Shown one piece after another: positions 60,851-64,000 of a stretch of DNA of 64,000 nt; the first letter of the stretch is position 1, and every line of letters begins with the position of its first letter. Source of the stretch: Alkalibacillus silvisoli (lineage in GTDB: Bacteria; Bacillota; Bacilli; Bacillales; Alkalibacillaceae). Below the pieces are notes generated by a model that worked only from the letters and a program-made list of their open reading frames with translations, did no database searches and had not been told where the DNA came from. Position numbers and translations under genes: made by a program. The DNA lies in assembly GCF_039521975.1 (NCBI RefSeq), contig NZ_BAAACZ010000018.1, positions 1 through 64,000 on the forward strand, in the 5' to 3' direction.

Positions 60851-61225
60851 ATGTTTAGCTTGCGTGCATTTATCCAAGCAATTGGTGTATCACTAATCAT
60901 TACAATTGTTATTTCATTTCTAATGGGGTTCTTTTCTCTATTTGCATTTGAATGGATGATTATCATTAGTTTTTTAGTTTCATATATTAGCATCGGAATA
61001 TTAGCGTCTCTTTGGAATATGAAAACACCGTACTTCGCGGCGTTTTTAGGATGCATTACATTAACTGTAATAAACTTTATATTTTCAAATTTTGTTTTAA
61101 GCATTCCTATTTTATTAAATCCAGCTTTAATACAAGAGAACTTTATTTATAGTACGTTTGTATCGATGCTAACTGCAATTATTGTTATACCAATTATTAA
61201 GAGAAGAGAGCAGGTAGCTATATGA
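60851..61225 (+). CDS. Four-TM membrane protein
   Basis: The 124-residue product starts at ATG 60851, six bases after GAGGAGG; in-frame codons upstream have no ribosome site. Four hydrophobic segments (about 8-28, 30-52, 58-78, 92-112) fill most of the chain. It ends in a basic tail. I recognise no family. Its stop overlaps the next start by four bases (ATGA), so the two products are probably made together. Confidence 0.7.
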   Translation: MFSLRAFIQAIGVSLIITIVISFLMGFFSLFAFEWMIIISFLVSYISIGILASLWNMKTPYFAAFLGCITLTVINFIFSNFVLSIPILLNPALIQENFIYSTFVSMLTAIIVIPIIKRREQVAI

Positions 61226-61881
61226 TTAAGGAAAGCTTTAGTATATATAATCGTTATCTCATTCAAATTATGTTGTTATCGGTTATAATCATTATTCCTC
61301 TATCAATTATTTGTTATTTTGGAATGGTTTATTTAATGCAAGAGTTGGATCAAAGCCAATATGCAAACTTGTATGCTTTGTTCCTAATCATTGTGAACTT
61401 TACTCTTGTAATTCCGGTTTTTCGAAGGATGGCAGAAAATGATTTGCAAGATGAAGAAGAAAGTACTTTGATGGATTTAATCTATGAGTTTGCTAAACAC
61501 TTTGGTTTTATCATAATGATTACAATCCCTGTCTATATCGCAGGAGTGTTGGGAAGTGTCCTTTTATTTATCCCAACAATAATGGCTTTATTAATCATAC
61601 TTCTCGTTCCATTCTTTGTAGATTATAAGAAGATAAAAGATATCTTTAGACAAGTAGGAAGAGTTTTATTAAAAGAAAATATATCCTTACTGTTTGATTT
61701 TGTAATCATTATAAGCCTTCATGTACTTGTGTGGGGATTGATGATGATGTCGCTTTCGAACTTTGAGAATAGTGTGATCGTTTTTGGGTTTGCTAGATCA
61801 TTAGTAAATGCATTAATTTTTCCTATACTAATCTTTTATTTAACACAAAGGTATAGAAGTGTTGCTTTGACAACCGCATAG
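61222..61881 (+). CDS. Six-TM membrane protein with a decayed paralogue upstream
   Basis: The 219-residue protein has about six hydrophobic segments and a central cytosolic loop (FRRMAENDLQDEEESTLMDL). It is coupled to the preceding gene. Composition and topology are like small ABC-type or DUF624/DUF975-like membrane proteins, but no motif decides. A damaged copy of its middle third lies at 59731-59893. Its role in the tad-type locus is unknown. Confidence 0.68.
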   Translation: MIKESFSIYNRYLIQIMLLSVIIIIPLSIICYFGMVYLMQELDQSQYANLYALFLIIVNFTLVIPVFRRMAENDLQDEEESTLMDLIYEFAKHFGFIIMITIPVYIAGVLGSVLLFIPTIMALLIILLVPFFVDYKKIKDIFRQVGRVLLKENISLLFDFVIIISLHVLVWGLMMMSLSNFENSVIVFGFARSLVNALIFPILIFYLTQRYRSVALTTA

Positions 61882-61891
61882 GAGGATTGCT

Positions 61892-62344
61892 ATGGAACAA
61901 GATGTACTCCCGTTGCCTAAAACTTATTTGATTCTCATGATCATTATGACCTTTATAACACTAGGCGCTTATATAGGCTTTTGGTTTCTAAAGAGGAAGA
62001 AACACTTCCAATCTATCAACCAACAACATTATATACCGTTTAGATGGTGGGTTGTTGCAACGATTTATTTAGTGATCTCTTTGTTACTTGCCTTAGTAGG
62101 TGAATTAATTTTTACACCGTATGGCTTAGTTCATATAGAATCATTGGAGTTTATCCTAGTATATTTTTTCTTAGCATTACTGTACTTCTCAATTTTTAGA
62201 GTGAAAGAGTTGTTAGAAGAATTTGAGGGGCTTGAAATTAACAAATACCTACTATTCATATTTCACATTTTTTATTTGCAATACAAGATTAACCGGTATT
62301 TAAGTGAGGTTAACCAGGAGCGATTCCATGAACAAACGGCTTAA
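61892..62344 (+). CDS. DUF4234-like membrane protein
   Basis: The 150-residue protein starts at ATG after AGGAGG. The first 30 residues (PKTYLILMIIMTFITLGAYI, then WFLKRKKHFQSIN) are like DUF4234 proteins, which have the pattern of a short N-terminal helix, a W/Y-rich turn and basic loop. Three to four hydrophobic segments are seen. The end is cytosolic and charged. It overlaps the TadE-like gene by 17 bases. Confidence 0.62.
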   Translation: MEQDVLPLPKTYLILMIIMTFITLGAYIGFWFLKRKKHFQSINQQHYIPFRWWVVATIYLVISLLLALVGELIFTPYGLVHIESLEFILVYFFLALLYFSIFRVKELLEEFEGLEINKYLLFIFHIFYLQYKINRYLSEVNQERFHEQTA

Positions 62345-62723
62345 GCTTATAAACAATGAAAAAGGATCTTTCAGCTTAGAGTTTTTAGGAATTCTGCCAT
62401 TATTTTTTATGCTATTTTTAATTCTTTGGCAAGTAGTGGCATCTGGTTATGCTATCTATACTTTAAAATTAGCTGCCAACGAAGGGGCAAAAAACTATGC
62501 TATTACTAGGGATTTGAGCGAATCAGAGCAAATAATGATTGATGTAATTGGTGATACGACAGTATTAAGTTATGAAGACATGAGTATTAACAACCATTAT
62601 AATGGTCGCTTTGAATTAAGTTTAGAAGTTAATCACTTTCTAGTTTTTGTCCCCACTGACTGGAGACCTTCAACATCTATAAAGCTAGAAGAAAAAACAA
62701 CTGGTCAGGTGTTATTAGAATGA
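62328..62723 (+). CDS. TadE-like pseudopilin
   Basis: The 131-residue protein starts at ATG after CCAGGAG. A short basic leader ends in NEKG, then SFSLEFLGILPLFFMLFLIL: cleavage after Gly13 puts Glu18 at +5, as in type IV prepilins. The rest is an extracytoplasmic domain of about 90 residues. TadE-type pseudopilins are minor pilins of the Flp system and are cut by the same peptidase. It overlaps both neighbours by a few bases. Confidence 0.85.
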   Translation: MNKRLKLINNEKGSFSLEFLGILPLFFMLFLILWQVVASGYAIYTLKLAANEGAKNYAITRDLSESEQIMIDVIGDTTVLSYEDMSINNHYNGRFELSLEVNHFLVFVPTDWRPSTSIKLEEKTTGQVLLE

Positions 62724-63361
62724 AGAGGCTTTTACGTGAGGAAAGAGGTAATGTTGCTTTATATTTCCTAGGTTTAATGATCGTCATGTCAGTCATCTTT
62801 CTACTGTTAGTGAATATTTCAAAGGCATTTGTGGTTAATATGGAGGCGTCATCAGCTACTGAACAAGCAGCCATTGCGGGGTCAAGTGTCATCATTGAAG
62901 AAACTTTAACAGCTGTTGAAGAGTACGATGAAATGCTGGTACCAGCAGAAGAAATAGAAGAAGGACTCAAGAAAGTTCAAGAATTAATTGATGAACAACA
63001 AGAATCTTATGTCTCAACTGGAATGAATCCTCATCAGGCTTATGTTTATGCACTTAATGATGTGCTGCCCGATGAGATTGAAGAGCGACATTTGTTAAAA
63101 GTAACAATAGAGAACCATTTTATGAATGTTGGTTTGCATAATCAGATACTTTCCGCTGTTCAATCCATAATTGTTGATAACAATGGGAGTATAGAGGATA
63201 CTATAGTAATTTTGTCAGAAGAGGATTGGCGTTTAGAAGTTGAATCGACAGCAACATTTAGTAGTGTTTCTGATGGTGATATCATTCCAACATTTGAAGA
63301 ACAGATCCCTAATAAAGGTTATGGACCACAATTAATATTCTTAAAAAATATATTTGAGTAA
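62720..63361 (+). CDS. TadE/TadG-like pseudopilin without the +5 glutamate
   Basis: The 213-residue protein has the same design: a basic leader ending REERG, then NVALYFLGLMIVMSVIFLLL. The residue at +5 after Gly10 is Tyr, not Glu, so it may be cleaved poorly or not at all. A helix with Ala-rich EASSATEQAAIAGSSVI follows, which resembles the start of TadE/G minor pilin domains. The gene overlaps the preceding one by four bases (ATGA). I see no VWA domain here; that is in the separate lipoprotein. Confidence 0.75.
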   Translation: MKRLLREERGNVALYFLGLMIVMSVIFLLLVNISKAFVVNMEASSATEQAAIAGSSVIIEETLTAVEEYDEMLVPAEEIEEGLKKVQELIDEQQESYVSTGMNPHQAYVYALNDVLPDEIEERHLLKVTIENHFMNVGLHNQILSAVQSIIVDNNGSIEDTIVILSEEDWRLEVESTATFSSVSDGDIIPTFEEQIPNKGYGPQLIFLKNIFE

Positions 63362-63462
63362 AAATTATAAAAAGGACTCTAGGCCACAAGAATAAATGGC
63401 CATGCCTAACACTTCCTTTTTCTATGACTTCACAAAAATTTTAATATTCTTGAAGGTGATTC

Positions 63463-64000
63463 ATGAAAGTTACCGATAGTTTAATTATAAATAAAACGGA
63501 AAAATACAAAAAGTTTTATGAAAACTACAGAATATCTCCAAATCATATAAACATAAATGGAGAAGACTATTATATTTCTTCTTTTAATACTAAAGTTTTT
63601 AAAAAACACAATGGTTCAGCTCTAATTTCAACAAAGAAAAGCTTAACCCGAGAAGAAGTTAATTATGCATATGAAAAATTGGTTTACTTACTAAGTTTTA
63701 TTATCTCAGCCTTAGAAGGAGAATTTAAGTTAGAAAGTAACATGCAAGGGTTCAAAGCGACGCAGGGTTTTGTCGAGGAAGTGCTATCTAATGTTAATTT
63801 AACTGAAAGTAACAAGAAATTGTTTGAACAGTGTTCTCAAGCATTAAAACAAGTTCAACAATGTCAAAGTAATCATGATCGAGTTATGTATAGTTATCAA
63901 GATTATTTAGATGACAAATCAGAAACAGGTCAGAAGTTTTATGAATCTGATATTGATCATGTATTAGAAGTAATGGCAGATCTTGATTATATCCAATATT
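63463..64000 (+). CDS. Soluble helical protein, second of a paralogous pair (cut by window end)
   Basis: The frame starts at ATG after GAAGGTGA and is open to the window end (179 full codons). It begins MKVTDSLIINKTEKYKKFYE and then NHININGEDYYIS; both match the gene at 59926, as do MQGFKATQGFVEEVLS, NLTESNKKL, KFYESDIDHVLEVMADLDYI. Roughly half of the aligned residues look identical. So this is a paralogue at the other end of the TadE-type genes. No signal or TM is visible. Function unknown. Confidence 0.85.
   Translation, partial: MKVTDSLIINKTEKYKKFYENYRISPNHININGEDYYISSFNTKVFKKHNGSALISTKKSLTREEVNYAYEKLVYLLSFIISALEGEFKLESNMQGFKATQGFVEEVLSNVNLTESNKKLFEQCSQALKQVQQCQSNHDRVMYSYQDYLDDKSETGQKFYESDIDHVLEVMADLDYIQY

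Overview
The window is A+T-rich chromosomal DNA of a spore-forming Bacillota, most likely a Bacillaceae member, possibly a halotolerant one. The evidence is strong AGGAGG-type ribosome sites with many GTG and TTG starts, two H-type small acid-soluble spore proteins, a His-rich coat-like protein behind a SigK-like promoter, GbsR, CcdA/ResA-type proteins and perfect CcpA (cre) sites. Lipoproteins with long acidic linkers fit a salt-adapted lineage, but that is inference. I saw no rRNA, tRNA, CRISPR array or insertion sequence.

Region by region. 1-3.9 kb: an orphan membrane sensor, rlmN, a coiled-coil protein and a DUF4256 protein. 4.1-10.2 kb: acyl-CoA metabolism (acyl-CoA dehydrogenase, family III CoA-transferase and acyl-CoA ligase on +; thiolase and SDR dehydrogenase on -). 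10.3-14 kb: tandem sspH genes, gbsR, a small membrane protein, a YiiX-like hydrolase and a DUF421 protein. 14-18.3 kb: a five-gene GntR/ABC operon. 18.4-24.9 kb: an MFS drug exporter, aldB with its DUF779 partner, a FrnE-like DsbA protein, an SGNH hydrolase, coat-like protein and small proteins. 25-28.7 kb: rhodanese lipoprotein, acetyltransferase, metallo-hydrolase and a YeeE/YedE-type sulfur transporter. 28.7-33.8 kb: a 21-bp-period repeat array, then a two-component system and an MMPL exporter sharing a near-identical operator. 33.9-37.6 kb: a CcdA/ResA-like thiol-redox operon with a second two-component system. 37.8-43.98 kb: a CocE-type hydrolase, a D-threonine-aldolase-like enzyme, DUF3231, a lipoprotein, and psuK-psuG for pseudouridine breakdown. 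44-50.2 kb: a complete Opp/Dpp peptide ABC transporter and a zinc-ribbon membrane protein.

50.6-64 kb is the most unusual part: a tad/Flp-type pilus or secretion locus (CpaB-, TadZ-, TadA-, TadB-, TadC-like, a Flp-like prepilin, two TadE-like pseudopilins). It carries non-standard cargo: a VWA-domain lipoprotein, a secreted protein with PGDPIT hexapeptide repeats and a C-terminal glycine-rich membrane segment reminiscent of polymorphic toxins, several small multi-span membrane proteins, a pair of paralogous soluble proteins (the second cut by the window end), and decayed copies of two of the membrane-protein genes. No prepilin peptidase is in the window.

Best leads: (1) two interleaved-style short repeat families with the same ~21-bp period between 28.74 and 28.98 kb; (2) the shared 18-bp operator (16/18 identical, same distance to the -10) linking the first two-component system to the MMPL gene; (3) the tad-linked repeat/glycine-zipper protein and its neighbourhood of duplicated genes; (4) a cre plus perfect 10-bp-arm palindrome at the psuK promoter; (5) an unlisted 29-residue membrane peptide gene at 26.0 kb.
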